This document shows positions 38,430 to 52,031 of a stretch of DNA of 64,000 bases, piece after piece. The notes below the pieces were generated by a model that searched no databases, had not been told where the DNA came from, and was given only the letters and a program-made list of their open reading frames with translations. The position numbers and the translations under genes are program-made. The DNA comes from Diatrype stigma (lineage: Eukaryota > Ascomycota > Sordariomycetes > Xylariales > Diatrypaceae). Location of the stretch: NCBI GenBank assembly GCA_022225965.2, contig JAKJXP020000157.1, positions 1 to 64,000 on the forward strand, written 5' to 3'. Every line of letters begins with the position of its first letter. The stretch's first letter is position 1.

Positions 38430-40747
38430 GCGCGATGAGTCACACGGAACAGACTAACGGGATGGTGTTGTGCAGCTGTTGACACCATCCGTCTTGTCGT
38501 TATATTGGGTTTTCTTTGTCATACATCTTGTATTCTGGTAGGAGCAAGCGAACCCCCCGCGAATTTTGGGCTTTTTGACGATACAACGCACAGAGGCAGG
38601 GTGTCCCATACTTGCTCCTCTAATGTATATCAGTGTATTAATGAAGGTTATCTAACGTCATGACGATGCATCTGCTCTCCCCCTTCCGTACTTGAACTTG
38701 GACTTCCCCAAAGGTAACCAGCAGGAGTGTAACCGTATGTCACTCCCATTTTGGAAAGTCTAGTCTACTGCAATACGATTTGTGACTACTGAGTCTACCG
38801 TTTTCGGCTCTCTAGGGGCTTTCGTGATCCGGAGGGGATGCTGTTGATCTATGCCAAGGTTGGTCTCCGACGAAGGCCTGCCATGAGATGCAAATCATTG
38901 GCAACACTAATGCACCGATACACTGATGTGCTGAACTGGTCTACACTGGCACTTTGCTTAGGGTTGCCGTTCGTGTGAGTTATTATGTGAGGTATTATGA
39001 AGAACTGTACAAATACCGGACACGGAACAGTAGCATGCAAAGCGTACCGGCACCCGGCGACCGGCGGACAATTTGGTTTAGGTAATTATTCCATGTCCGA
39101 ACGGGTTATGGCAATTCATAATTTCGACGAGCAGGCATTGCGCCGAGCATTACTGCTACAGTAACATTGATGATGGATCTACCTGAAATCGGAGGTGGTA
39201 TGCATGTACTATTAAGGACTATGTCCGCTATTGACCGAGGTAGAAAACGTACCTAAAGGATCCAGAAGGTGGGGCGGAGCCCAATAGACGCCCTCATGTC
39301 CGCAACGAGCCGAGTTTACGCCATATCGGGTTGATGGTAACCTATAGCTCCGGCATCAGCGCGGCGTCTTCTCTGCATACAGTAATACACCCTGTTCCGG
39401 CATGGGCTTCATCCGCTACAATGCATGCACGTATCCGTGGAGCAGGCGTAAGACCGAGGGACGCGACATAATATTTGGATTGGCACAATGGCGTATTAAA
39501 TTGCAACCTCAGGTTCTAAGCGTTAGGTGACCTTTACGAAATACATAGTGAATCCAGCCAACGTGGTTATGCGGGATCTACGTCACTCTACCCCATAGTC
39601 CTCGGATAACAGCTGAATACCTAGGGCTGATGGGCTGCTAGTTAAAATGTCGCTGTTCAATTCAATTCGGTACATAGCCACGGATTGCGCGGAGCCTTCG
39701 AAGCTTACCACATGTCTATCTATAAAGCGTATATGCGTCAACGGGAGCGTACTATTTATATAATCTATATCACTACGTAGTATCGCCTCTCGTCGCTCTC
39801 GATTACCTGAACTTCCTAATCTACGTCACCATTTTAAGTACTACGTAGGTAAGGGGGGCTGGTGGTGGGGAAAATAGAGGGGTATGGTGGAGTCAGCTGG
39901 TATGGTGGGGTAGGGCGTTAACGGTACATCTGAGATGTATTTCCGGCCAGCCTAGGTAGGTAATTGTCCTGCTTTGGTGCATAGCACTGCATACTTCGTA
40001 CAGCGGGATGAATGCATAGGCGATTCATCCATGCTGAGTTTGAGAGTATTACTATGCCCAGCATGCGCCTTCGCAAGCTGGCGGATCAAAAACGTGGGAA
40101 GATCGATACCCGACGCTGTCTTCCTCTATCTGGCCTGGTGGCATGCACCGTGCAGTGCTGAGCCAGGTGCATGATGGCATTGTATCTCACCTGGTCTTGC
40201 GAGCGGCTGAGGTGCGTTGTTGCCTCACCTGTGCAGCTGGCTGTGGCTGTTTTCGCGGCACTGGATACGATACAGCTGCGTCACAGGTTTCACCAATTGG
40301 GTAGGTCCAATTGGATACCAAGCCTGCCAAGGTACGGATAGGTACGGAGTAGGCAATATCGGAAGTCACGTGGGACTTTTACCACATAGTCGCTTCTGTG
40401 CCACACGCTCTTGGGGTTGTCGATGTCCCGATGTACTCATTGGAGAAGGGCAGAGGGGCAGCTTGAGAAGGGGGAGGCAGCGTTGAAACAGCCCCTATGC
40501 CTCAGCAGAAATCCGACCCTGCTTTACTTGCTTGCCCCTATTTCTTAGAGGGGCAGGTTTTCGTATCGATTAATCCTGCCATGGACCTCCTACCTCTGTT
40601 TTAGATATCCCATTTTGTGCAGCTTGGCCTGGCTGTACACTTACTACACACTTCAACATGAGCATACATACACCCGCCATGGATGCAATCCTCGGTGCAC
40701 TACCGTGCGGTCGCTTTCTTGTTTTTCTCTCCGCTTACTGAAAGCAA
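38430..40747. other. Intergenic, 2.3 kb, no gene recognised
   Basis: There is no frame with domain support or plausible splice structure between the membrane-protein gene and the SDR gene. Open frames of 60-90 codons occur on both strands but overlap randomly. The last 200 bp before 40,748 presumably hold the SDR promoter and include pyrimidine-rich stretches. Confidence 0.5.
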
Positions 40748-41793
40748 ATGCCTCTTGTGAACAACGAAGGCAAGGCCATGAACATTACCGGCAATGCAAT
40801 CGTTTTTGGTGGAGGTATGCCCTTCGTATCTGCCCTGGGAGTGATGGTTTCGCTTACGTTGGCTGTAGGAGGCGGCATCGGTCGAGCCACGGCTTTGGCT
40901 TTCGCCGAGGCGGGCGCGGCAGGAGTGTTGATTGCAGACATCGACCTGGAAGCTGCAAAGAGCGCTGCAAGTGAAATTGTGGCTGCCAGCAAGCAGCCCG
41001 GGTTTCGCGCCGAGCTTCGCGTCGAGACGGTGTTCGTGGATATTACCGCCCAGCAGTCTGTAGAATCCGCCTTTGAGAAAATGGTCGATACGTTTGGGCG
41101 CATCGATTACTGCGTCAATTGCGCCGGTGTGAGCTCCAGCGCCCTACTCCCCTTGGTCGCATTCTCGGGCCCAAATAACATGTATCCTGCAGATCCCCGT
41201 AAAGACACCACGACCAACCGCTGAAGCAATCGTGTCCGAGTTCGTTCACACCCAGAATGTCAACGTGACAGGGACATTCTTCGTCCTCCGAACAGCATTA
41301 GCCGTCATGCGAACGCAAGAGGCGAGGCCCAACTTCCCGAGCACGCCATCTAGAACCAGAGGAAATACGCGGGGAACCGTGGTTGCTATAGGTTCTGTGC
41401 TGTCTATCAACGCAGCCCCCAGCTTCACGCAGTACACAACCTCGAAGCATGCCATCGTTGGACTCGTGAAGACTGCTGGCAAGTACCTTCCCCAGTCCCA
41501 GTGAAGAGCCGACTTGATAATGACGGATCCGTGCAACAGCACTCGACAGTGTCCAGGACGATATCCGAGTCAACTGCGTTTGTCCCACGTGGGTGGAGTC
41601 TAATATGACAAAGCAGCTTCGACGGGATGTTCCAGGACTCGAAGAAACTATGGCGGCGGATGTCCCAATGGGTCGTCTAGGGGCGCCTGAAGAGGTTGCG
41701 GATGCAGTACTCTTTCTGTGTAGCCCTAGATCCAGCCTGATTAACGGGGCTTCCCTCGTTACCGACGGGGGTATGTCTGTTTCTGTTGTTTAG
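40748..41793 (+). CDS. Short-chain dehydrogenase/reductase (SDR), one GC-AG intron
   Basis: NAD(P)-dependent classical SDR that reduces or oxidises a carbonyl/alcohol pair. Four exons (40,748-40,814; 40,869-41,128; 41,193-41,478; 41,540-41,793) give 288 residues, a normal length of about 250-290. The cofactor loop reads FGGGGGIGR (residues 20-28), NCAG is at 106-109, and the catalytic triad is Ser177, Tyr190 and Lys194 in the YTTSK motif. The C-terminal cofactor and oligomer elements are VNCVCPTWV and the final INGASLVTDGG. The third intron (41,479-41,539) begins with GCAAGT, a GC-AG boundary, and only this choice restores the conserved KTAALD. The first intron is divisible by three and open if retained. 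It lies 1.6 kb upstream of the PKS on the same strand and is probably a tailoring reductase. Confidence 0.88.
41129..41192 (+). other. SDR intron 2 (64 bp)
   Basis: The donor GTGAGC follows the NCAG codons and the acceptor CCTGCAG precedes ATCCCCGTAAAG. Retaining the intron leads to an in-frame TGA at 41,222-41,224, so splicing is required for a full-length enzyme. Confidence 0.8.
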
Positions 41794-43368
41794 TAGTAGA
41801 TATCGTCATAGGAACACCCTCCTCCTCCACGAACAGTTACTGCTATTTACACCACCTTACTTTTGGAAGCCAACCGTGTCCGGCCTGCCATACCAGTAAC
41901 GGCCCGCTTTTCGTGATTCCCGAGGTTATCTTTCCGTGGCTATGCTAGGCGCCATAATCAAGAACGAATGGACAGTTCCACCCCCACGATAGGAAAATCG
42001 TAGATGGCGCTTTTGGTTATATGGGATGCGGCACAGCAGATGGGTAGGTTGTGTGGAATCCATCCTGATAACGTATCAACGAATCAGATCCCATCGCGCT
42101 ACCACTCGTATGGTAGGTCACATCACAACCTGAAAGAGATGCATATCGCTTTCAGAAATCGGAAGCGTCTTGGCTAGAGCTATGCAATGCACCCAGGATC
42201 ATTCTTAGCTACACCGCCCCCAACGCTGGTTTTAAACGACACTGGCATGTGGGGTGTTATTGCGTCGCAGTCTGCTAGGGCTTACGGCAGGAGCTCGGTC
42301 GGCGCGCATTTCTGGACCACGTGTAAATGTTGGCCCTACTACAACGCGCCTAAGAGACTATTGGCGCATGCCGTGCCAATATCGTCGTTGATCTCTTGCT
42401 AGCTCATGCGGCGGGGTGGCTAAGTCCCTTGCGATCCCATTACGATACCACGAATAGTGCAATATGGATCTGGAGAGTTGGCGTCTTACCAAGGGAAAGG
42501 CAGTAATAACTCGTTTGCCGGTGCTCACCTTTAGTAATGATCCTTGATTATGTATAAGCAAGGGCATATAGTCCTATATTAGCATAGGAGCGACAACACC
42601 CCGGTTCCGCAATCGCAAAACCAGCGCCAAGCGCTATCTGGTCCGTATGACAGTTTTTAATGGAGTTGTAATACATGTGAATCTGGAGAAATGGAATTAT
42701 TGTATGCAGAAACGAGGATCATGATTGATATGCTTACGCTGTGGATCCAAACCCAATACCTCTAAACGCATCTAGTTAGGATTACCTATAATAGGGGGGT
42801 CGACTACAAAATTCACTATAGGCTATAGGGGCTAGCAGTATCTAAGCCTCCTTATACGGATGCTGACAAAGCTATAGCGTAACCGCCATAGTGGTTACAT
42901 GGCTTATCAAGATTTTGGAGTCATTCCCATGCAAATTCGATCTGGGAAAATATGAAATTAACCACCATAATACCACGTATGGGATTTACAGGGAGCTGGT
43001 AATAGAGGACTTTCCCTGTCGGTTTCCTGTGATGGATTTGCTGTAGGAATATTGCTTTCCCTATTGTTTTCGATCTTCACAGCGACTTTCTACTAGAATC
43101 GAGGAGGGAGGCTGCCTTACTCCCTTGGGCCACACAGGAGGAGTTCACGGCGAAGACCTGAATGCGCCGAATATTTGTTTGGATATCACTGAGAGGGTGT
43201 ACCAGTGTACAGAACACACCTGCGCGCGCTAACCAGCATTGCCCTAAACATTGTGTGTTGGCCTGTGAATATATAAATTACCGCGTGATTCTGATGAGGC
43301 CTTGCCACATAGGGCATACACACACCACTTTCCCTGTGATCTGAACGATACCTATCCTGCCAATCAGT
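41794..43368. promoter_or_regulatory. SDR-PKS intergenic region, contains PKS promoter
   Basis: A 1.6-kb stretch without any supported coding region. Composition is normal in the first half and becomes more AT-rich around 42,650-43,000. No element or regulatory motif was identified, but the promoter of the polyketide synthase must lie at its right end. Confidence 0.45.
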
Positions 43369-46300
43369 ATGGGGGACTGTCTAGCCGGTGTGGGAGATGA
43401 CCCTGCGTGCATAGTAGGGATGGGTACGTGCTTGAAACTAGAAACTATCTACCACGGAGCTCACAGTTCTGCAACTGACCTGGACGCCTTATAGCATGCC
43501 GACTGCCTGGAGGGATAGGGTCACCTTCGGAGCTCTGGGATTTCTTGATGCGAAAGGGGTGCGCACAGGGTCCAATACCAGCACAGCGGTTCAACAAGGA
43601 CGGCTTCTACCACCAGGATGGTGGCGGCAGTACACGCCCTGGTCTCATGAATGTGGGCGGGGGTTACTTTTTGGATGAAGACGTACGATCATTCGACAAT
43701 GCATTCTTTGGCATTCACAACTTGGAGGCCGCGTCCATGGATCCTCAGCAACGCAAACTTCTCGAAATTGTGTTCGAGTGTTTGGAACATGCTGGCATTT
43801 CTATGGAGCAGGTCTCGGGGACAGCCACTGGTGTCTTTGTCGGAAACTTCACCCTCGACTACCAGGCGATGAAGAACCGCGACGTAGATGCCATCAACCG
43901 CTTCACGCTAACAGGCGGCGGAAGCACCATCCTGGCGAACCGCATCAGCCACGTGTTTAACCTCAAAGGGCCCAGGTGAGCACCCGGCTATTGATACAGG
44001 CCGACTTGGCTTTCGGGTCGCCCTTGAACCCTCCCATGTAGCCCGATTAGACAGGAAGGCCGCTGACGATTATGTCCTAGTTTTACTCTGGACACAGCTT
44101 GCTCGTCGTCCCTGTATGCACTGCACAGTGCCGTAGCAGCATTGTTGGATGGCGACTGTGACGCCGCAGTCGTAGCGGCTGCCAACCTCTTCCTGTCACC
44201 GGAACAGTACCTAGGCATAGCCAAAGCCGGCGTGCTGTCTCCCACATCAACTTGTCACACCTTCGACATAGCTGCCGACGGTTATGGGCGAGGTGAAGCC
44301 ATAAACGCGCTCTACATCAAGCGTCTTTCGAGTGCACTGAGAGACGGGGACAAGATCTGGGCTGTCATTCGTAGTACGGCGGTCAATGCGTGAGTTTTCT
44401 ATCGATATAGCCAGAAGTGACTAGTTCTGGAACTGACCGGATGCATCTATCCAATTCCAGGAATGGGAATACACCTGGCATCACGCAACCAAGCGCGAGC
44501 GCACAAGAAGCTGTGGTACGGAAAGCGTACGCAAAAGCCGGTCTGGACTTCGCCGATAGTGACTACATAGAATGTCATGGAACGGGTACTCCCGTCGGCG
44601 ATCCGATCGAGGTTGAAGCTCTTGGTCGTTGCTTTGGGAACACAGAGAGAAGCAGACCGTTACTTCTTGGATCCGTAAGTTGGCACATGAAACAATCCCA
44701 GCAGTACCACGGAAGGTAAGGGCGAGGACTGACCTTTTGGATCATAGTCGAAGCCCGGTCTTGGTCACAGCGAGGCAGCTAGTGGCATTACGGCCTTGAT
44801 TAAGATGGCTCTGGCATTTGACCAAGCCAAGATACCCCCAACATACGGCGTGGAGAATCTGAACCCCAAACGTGAGCCAGAACTCGCGAGGTGTGCAGTT
44901 ATCCCGAATACTTTTGCTGATCAGAATGAGCCACAGTTAAACTAGACAGCTTTCACATGAAAATTGCCACGGAAGCCGAAGACTGGCCCCGTGCTCTTCG
45001 CAGGGCGAGCATCAATGCGTTTGGGTATGGCGGGAGCAATTCTCATGTCTTGCTGGAGTCGCCTAGTAGCTACCTGGCCGATCAGCCCCCGCAAGCCGCA
45101 GAGGTAACAACTGATGAAGAGAAGAGCCGGCTTGTCGTACTACCCGTATCCGCCGGGTCATCTGCTTCACTAGATCGGAGAATCGACCATGTGCGTCAAC
45201 AGATCGGGGTTGGGAACGATCGTTCAATTCTCCAGCTAGCATATACCCTGGCCGAACGAACTTCCCATCTCACGGAGAGGCATGTCTTGTTTGCAAAATT
45301 GGGAGGACGCGATGCCCAGCCTACATTGCTGGATCTCAACATGAGCGCAGACAGTATTCAGACCGGGGATGCCAGTGTGCCCTTGGCCTTTGTGTTTACT
45401 GGTCAAGGTGCTCAGTATGCGGCCATGGGTAAAGAACTTCTTCAGAACGAATCGTTTCTGGCATCCATACGTGGTCTGGATCACAGCTTGGAGACTTTAC
45501 TGCCTCCTGCATATGTCCCGAATTGGACGTTGGAGCGCTCCATTCTCGAACCACCCGAGGACAGCCACATCCATGAAGCCTCCCGGAGTCAGCCTGTTTG
45601 TACAGCCATCCAAATCGCCCTTGTCGACCTCCTTCGCAGCTGGAATGTCAACCCGTGTGCCGTGGTCGGCCACTCCTCAGGCGAAATTGCGGCCGCGTAT
45701 GCTGCAGGCCTGGTAAGCGCCTCACAGGCCATCATTACAGCCTACCTGCGCGGATATGCAGTCGAACAATTGACGGCGAAGGGAGCCATGCTAGCAGCCG
45801 GGATCCCCCATCATGTCGCCAACAGCACGATTCAAGAGGCGAACCTCGAACAGGAGGTGTCAGTTGCCTGCATAAACTCACCCGAAGGCGTCACTTTGAG
45901 TGGTTCAGAGGAGGGAATCCAACGTTTGATGACGATCTTGCAAGAACAGGGTAAATTTGCCCGACTCCTCCGTACAGGCGGGCGCGCGTATCACTCGTAT
46001 ATGATGGCGGAAGTCGGCGAGCTATATGAATCATCATTGGCCCCATATTTCCATGTTAAAGATGTTGTTGCATACCAAACCGAAAAGCCAGCGGCTGTGA
46101 TGTATTCCTCTGTCATGGCCCAGGATAAGACGCATGCCTTGGTCCTGGACCGGGATTCCATCTCCGCTGAGTACTGGCGATGCAATCTCGAAAAGCCCGT
46201 GCAGTTCTCCAACGCGCTGAGTACGCTCTTGCACAACCACAAGAAAGTGCACCTCGTTGAGGTAGGACCGCACCCAGCACTGAAGGGGCCCGTACAGGAG

Positions 46301-49300
46301 ATACGTTCCCATATGAAGCTGGATCCTACCTCGGTGCCCTATTCCTCCACACTCGTGAGAAACCAAGATGCCGATTCCTGCATGAAACAACTGGCCGGTG
46401 TTCTCTTTCTGAGCAAGAAAGACCTGTCTTGGCAAAACGTGAATCAAGGGGTCAGACCAACGTTCGCGAATAGCCTCCCACCGTACCCATGGGACTACTC
46501 TGCGGGTATCCTATGGGAAGAGCCTCGCACCAGCCTCGAGCTTCGTCAACGGCAACATCCTCGACATGAGTTACTAGGATCACAACGCGCGGAGAGACAA
46601 GGAATCAACTGGGCCTGGAAGAACGTGCTCACCACAAACGAAATACCCTGGTTGCGCGATCACAAGCTGGAGAGCCGAATCGTGTTCCCGGCCTCGGGCT
46701 ACATCGCTATAGCGATCGAAGCTCTGTCTCAAGCCCGGAACGTGTCTTCAGGGACAACACCTGCGTTTGAATTCCGCCACGTCGATATCAGCACCGCCCT
46801 AGTGGTTCCCGATGATGAAACGAGAAGCGGCGTGGAAGTACACACCGTCCTGTCGACGCGCGAGCTTACTAGAACAAGTCGCTCGGATGAGTGGCACGAG
46901 TTTTATATCTCGTCGCTGGCATCTGGTGCCACGACAATGCACTGCTCTGGTAGCATCCGGCTGGCAAAGGACGCGGAGAGCGGGACACTTCCCGAGGGGG
47001 TCTCGCCGCCCAGCACCGACGGCTTCGAGCGCCTGGACCCGGACATTTTCTATACCAGATTCGCAAGCCAAGGGCTGCATTTCGGGCCTGCGTTCCAGTC
47101 TGTGACTACTTTGCATGTGGACATTGGCCGACTTCGACAAGAGGCTATCGGTGTAGTGAATATCGTACCGCCTGTTTCCGAAAAGCCTACGAACATGCGA
47201 TATGCCGTCCATCCCATCACCTTAGACTCTTGCTTCCAACTTGCAATCATGGGATCTGCAGCAGGAGATGCCAGCGAGACCAACGTCTGTCTTCCCGTCT
47301 TCATCGACGAATGCCGCGTTGTGACGGCGGCTCCCGATGCATACGAAGCTGAAGGCCTAGTGCAAGCTGCATCCACGAAAAGTAGCATCTCTACACGGAG
47401 GATGACTTCTATTTTCTGGTCAAAGGGTGTTGCTACAAGGCCCTTGATCTATCTCAAAGGCGTTCGCTTGACGCAATTCAAGTCCGCAATCGCTAGGGAC
47501 CGCCACATCCTCCGTCAGCCCAGTCTCCGGGTGCATTGGAAGCCCGATCTCCGTCACTTACATGGAAACATGACAGAACAGCTAGATCGTTATGTTTCGG
47601 ACTTCATCGCGAAACGTCGAGATGCAGGCATGGGATTAGGTGACGACGAAAGCTTGGCTGCTATGAGTGCTCTTGCCGACCTTATAGGACACGGAAATCC
47701 TAGCATGCGAGTATTGGAGCTGGGCGATGATAATCGAGGCAGCACAGATAAAGTGTTGGAGCTCCTGGATGATGGCACTGGGTATCAACGGTATTCGTCA
47801 TGGCAGCTTGGCAGGCTGGACGACTCCGGAGTGATTGGACGACAGCACGATCACGACAGTGATGACGGGGGCCTGGAAGGCCCGTTCGAACTCATTTTTG
47901 TGCAGGATTCGACAAATATTTGGACTTCTGTGAAGTTGCTCTCTTCCCTACTCTCCGATCAGGGTTTCCTGGTTGCTCGGAACACTTCGAACGCTCTGGA
48001 AGCACTCCGCAAAGAGCACCTTGTCGTGACCGTGCTCAATAGTACCGATGTGATTTTGGCAACACGATTATCAGCAGAGAGAGATGCGGTACGGGGCCAT
48101 CAATTTGTGATTGTGGTAAGAAATCTCCTGGGCGCATCAAATCAGATCAAACCATCAGCTAACAATAGGCATCTCTCCCAGATCTCAAATCTCTCACCCA
48201 TAGGCACAGAGTTTGCTGCAGCCTTGGAAGCACATCTCCTCCAGAGAGGCGCGGCCAAGGTCGACACCGTCAAAGTCCACGAAGTCAGCTCTGCACAGTT
48301 CGATAAACGGACAATCTGTATATCTCTCCTCGAGTTGGAGCATGAGTTCTTGGCTACCATGAACCAGCTGGACATGGACTGCCTACGTTCCTTAACCAAC
48401 ACGGTCACGACCATGGTTTGGCTCACGGGCGCCAATGCTTTAGGCGACAGTCCCAACCCCGACCTTGTTCTTGGCAATGGGTTCTCTCGAGCCTTGATGC
48501 TCGAACATCCGTCACTGAATTTCGTCATCCTAGATGTTGGACGTCCTTGCAACGGCCTCGATGACGCAACATTGCAGCATATTGTACAGGTGTTGGAGTC
48601 TTGCGAGCACGAGGGGAGCAGCAACACGGGACAAGACAAGGAATTCGCCCAGAAAGACGGGCTTCTGTATGTCAGTCGTTTCCGGCCGGACTTCGAGGCG
48701 AATTCCCTCTTCCGCCGTCGTGTGGAGAAAGACGGAGCAATAGAGAAGATGGATCTATCTGCAGCGCACCCGGCCAAGCTTGCGATTAGTACCGTCGATG
48801 GGAGCGAAACTCTGCATTTTGAAGAGGTCAGAGAGCCGGTCTCCGTTACACCGGATGGCTTTGTCGACATTCTCGTCAAGGCCATTAGTCTCAATGCCAA
48901 GGATGTATATACGCTAAGGGGCAAAGTAGAAACGCCAGAGGCGACGACGGCGACCGAATTCAGTGGTGTGGTCACCGCAACAGGACGCGACATCACGCAT
49001 CTAAAACCTGGTGACTCGGTTGCTGTCGGCATGGCGTGCCACTTCGCAACCTCGCAGCGCGCCCCTGTATGGGCCGTCCAGAAAATGCTACCAGGGGAAC
49101 AACATACTGTGATGGCCACACTTCCTACCGTATACGCGACCGCGGTATACGCTCTTGTCCACCGGGCCCGGCTGTGTGCTGGCGAGTCTATCCTGATCCA
49201 TGGCGGTGCGGGTGCCTTCGGGTTCGCAGCCATCTTGGTGGCGACAAGGATCCTCGGGACTTCGGCCAACATCTATACAACAGCCGGCACGCAAGCGAAG

Positions 49301-51145
49301 AGAGACTTCATAGCAACGAGACTGGGCGTTCCCATGGCGAACATTTTCCATTCCCGCAATGCTTCTTTCGCCACGAACGTCAAATCAGCCACGAATCGTC
49401 GTGGCGTAGATGTGATTATCAATTTCTTGACTGGTGATCTTCTGCAGACGACCTGGGATTGCATAGCACCATTTGGGCGCTTCGTCGAAATTGGAAAGCG
49501 GGATCTCGCCGATGCAGGCAGATTAGACATGCATGTTTTCCTCCGAAATACAACCTTCACCGCATTCGACCTCAGTGATCTGTATTATCATAAACTCCAG
49601 CATGGCAATGACACCTATCCAAGGTATGTTTCGGACGAAATGATGCATTAACCGTGGTAGATGCTGACACAAAGCCCCTTAGTCTACTGACAGAAGTATT
49701 CGAGATGTACCGTTCAAAGCAGATCGAAGCGCCTCCTATCACAACGTTTGCTGCTGCCGACATCGCGGAAGCGTATCGCTACTTCTCGTCCGGGGACCGG
49801 ATAGGCAAGATTGTCATCTCACTAGAGCAAGAAGAGAGCAAAATTCCGGTATGGCACCAGAGAGCCACCTGCCCGTTGTATCCAATGCTGATAGTAATTC
49901 TAGGTATCGCCCTCTCGATATTCAGCATTGTTTGACCGCAACAAGGTCTATCTACTCGTAGGTTGTCTCGGTGGATTAGGCCGGAGCTTGAGTCGATGGA
50001 TGGTATCTCGGGGAGCCCGTCATTTTGTCTTCCTCGGGAGGTCTGGCTGCGATAAAGCAAGCGCGAAAGCACTTGTTATTCGTCTGGAACAGGCCGGGGC
50101 TGGTGTGAAAGTGGTTCGGGGCAATGTCGCGAGTCGTGCCGACGTAGACGCGACCGTCTCTGCATGTATCGACACCGGAAAGCCCTTGGGAGGCGTGGTG
50201 CAGGCAGCCATGGGCCTTCACGAAGGGCTGTTTGCTCAGATGACGAGTGAACAATGGCAGACGGCCATCCGCCCCAAATGGAAAGGTACTTGGAACCTGC
50301 ACGAAGCAGTCGAGGGCCACGATCTTGATTTCTTCCTGCTTACTTCGTCAATATCGGGAAGCGTGGGTACGGCCACGGAAAGCAACTATTGCGCCGCCAA
50401 TAGCTTCCTTGACTGGTTCGCCCGTTGGCGGTGTATCCAGGGCAAACCAACGATTTCTGTCGGCCTCGGTATGATCTCGGAAGTAGGATACCTTCATGAG
50501 AACCCTGATATAGGGGCACTACTGCTTCGTAAGGGTATTCAACCCTTAACGGAATCGGAGTTCCTACAAGTTATTGATTTGGCACTGTCGGGAACGGTCA
50601 AACTGTCGAAGGAAAAGGTCTTGGATGACGTTACATCCTCGCACATACTCACTGGCTTGGAGCCTTTGAGATTCCGCGAACTCATCAGCAAGGGGTACGA
50701 TGTGAGCTTGAGCAACACTCAGGATCCCCGTGTAGCGATCTTAGCTGCAGCCCTGGCAGCGGAGCGGGTGGCCGCCGAGAAGGATACATCACGCACCATC
50801 TATGGCAATGGAGACATACTGGATGGCGCCGCGGAATGGTTCAAAGCTGTGCCTGCGCATGCCCGCAGCTACCTGATGCCCGAGGCAGGTGCAGAATCGC
50901 TGCAAGCCGCCATGCTGAAACTCATCCGGAAGCGCTTCTCGAGCCTGATCATCACGCCACTCGATCAGATTGATGACCAGAAGCCTCTCGCGCGTTTTGG
51001 AGTAGACAGTATGATCGCGTCCGAGTTTAGAATATGGTTCTGGTCTGCTTTTCGGGTGGACGTGCCATTCCTCGATATGCTGAGTGCAGAGAAAACGCTC
51101 AGAACCCTCGCAGAGTTTGCTACGGAGACGTTGTTGGAAGGTTGA
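43369..51145 (+). CDS. Highly reducing polyketide synthase (KS-AT-DH-psiMT-ER-KR-ACP)
   Basis: Iterative type I HR-PKS that builds a reduced polyketide chain from malonyl-CoA. Eight exons: 43,369-43,423; 43,495-43,975; 44,081-44,389; 44,461-44,674; 44,748-44,890; 44,950-49,623; 49,683-49,848; 49,904-51,145, encoding 2,427 residues. KS: Cys186 in DTACSSS, His321 in ECHGTGT, His360 in GLGHSEAASG. AT: Ser643 in GHSSGE. DH: His972 in LRDHKL and Asp1160 in HPITLDS. ER: about residues 1,678-1,960 with a GGAGAFG nucleotide loop. KR: GCLGGLG near 2,032 and Tyr2176 in SNYCAAN. ACP: Ser2383 in FGVDSM, ending the protein. The methyltransferase zone (about 1,283-1,433) is short and its SAM motif reads ELGDDNRGS, so methylation is probably lost. 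No thioesterase, reductase or carnitine-acyltransferase domain follows the ACP. All splice phases close; exon 1 supplies IVGM before CRLPGG. Product unknown. Confidence 0.93.
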
Positions 51146-52031
51146 ATCTTGGTATTGTGGTGGGTGGTCCGTGGTGCTTGACGGGCATGGCATGAGGATC
51201 TGGGCGAAAGGGGAACCAGATTGCGGGGAGAGGCTGACGTTGGAGATAACACGAGAGCGAGCCACTCGGATTTTTCCAAGGATACGCAGGATAGATGCGA
51301 CATCGGATTCTTATCACGTAGTCATTATTAACGTTACTCGCTCTCCCAGGCACACGATCAACCGTGCACCGCTCGATACAAGTTCCTCTTCTTGAGCGAA
51401 GGGCCTCTGAGACGGATCCCTTTCCACCCCTGACGAGACCCGATTGGCAATTGAGGTTTGGCATTGGTTGCATAGTTCCCATGATAAGCAACATGCCTTG
51501 GTTACTTCTTCGCTTAGTTTCTTGGGGTCGTAATCGTGCATAGCTCGCGGGACCGTGCCGACTCCAATCCCACCACTTAGCTACTATTCCTTGGGATGCT
51601 GCTGCCTCGACAGGGATACGACAAGAGTAGATAAGACCGAAGCTGGGGTTGGGGATGGCACATAGTCGATTTGTCTGATCGAATAAGATAAGAAATACCA
51701 AGTTCATCTGCGGAAGTATAGGACGGATCGCCGAAAGCGCCTCCGCTTTCGAATTAGGGCCGTCTGGGGAACATCGCGAAGACTGTAAAGACAGGGCCAG
51801 ACACGCGAACATATGCGGGGTTTGGTCATACCACGCCTTTACCCTGTCGCCATGCATGCTCTGAATATGCACGTGAGGAGAAAGTATGAGATACAAATAA
51901 GGTTCAGCGCTTCGCGCCAGCCTGCTGGACAAGATTGGGTGCCACCTCCGTTTCCGCGACCGTATAACTATGGTACGAAGTGGACTCAGTGAAGTACGCT
52001 CGAGCAGATACATGCGTGAACTAGGTACGCC
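51146..52031. promoter_or_regulatory. PKS-MFS intergenic region
   Basis: An 886-bp spacer between two genes on the same strand, holding the PKS terminator and the transporter promoter. A 319-codon minus-strand open frame crosses it but lacks domain features and overlaps both neighbouring coding ends, so it is not called. No clear regulatory motif was identified. Confidence 0.5.

Noticed and set aside
48142..49272. 376-codon minus-strand open frame
   Set aside because: It lies entirely within PKS exon 6, whose ER and linker domains are clearly coded on the other strand.
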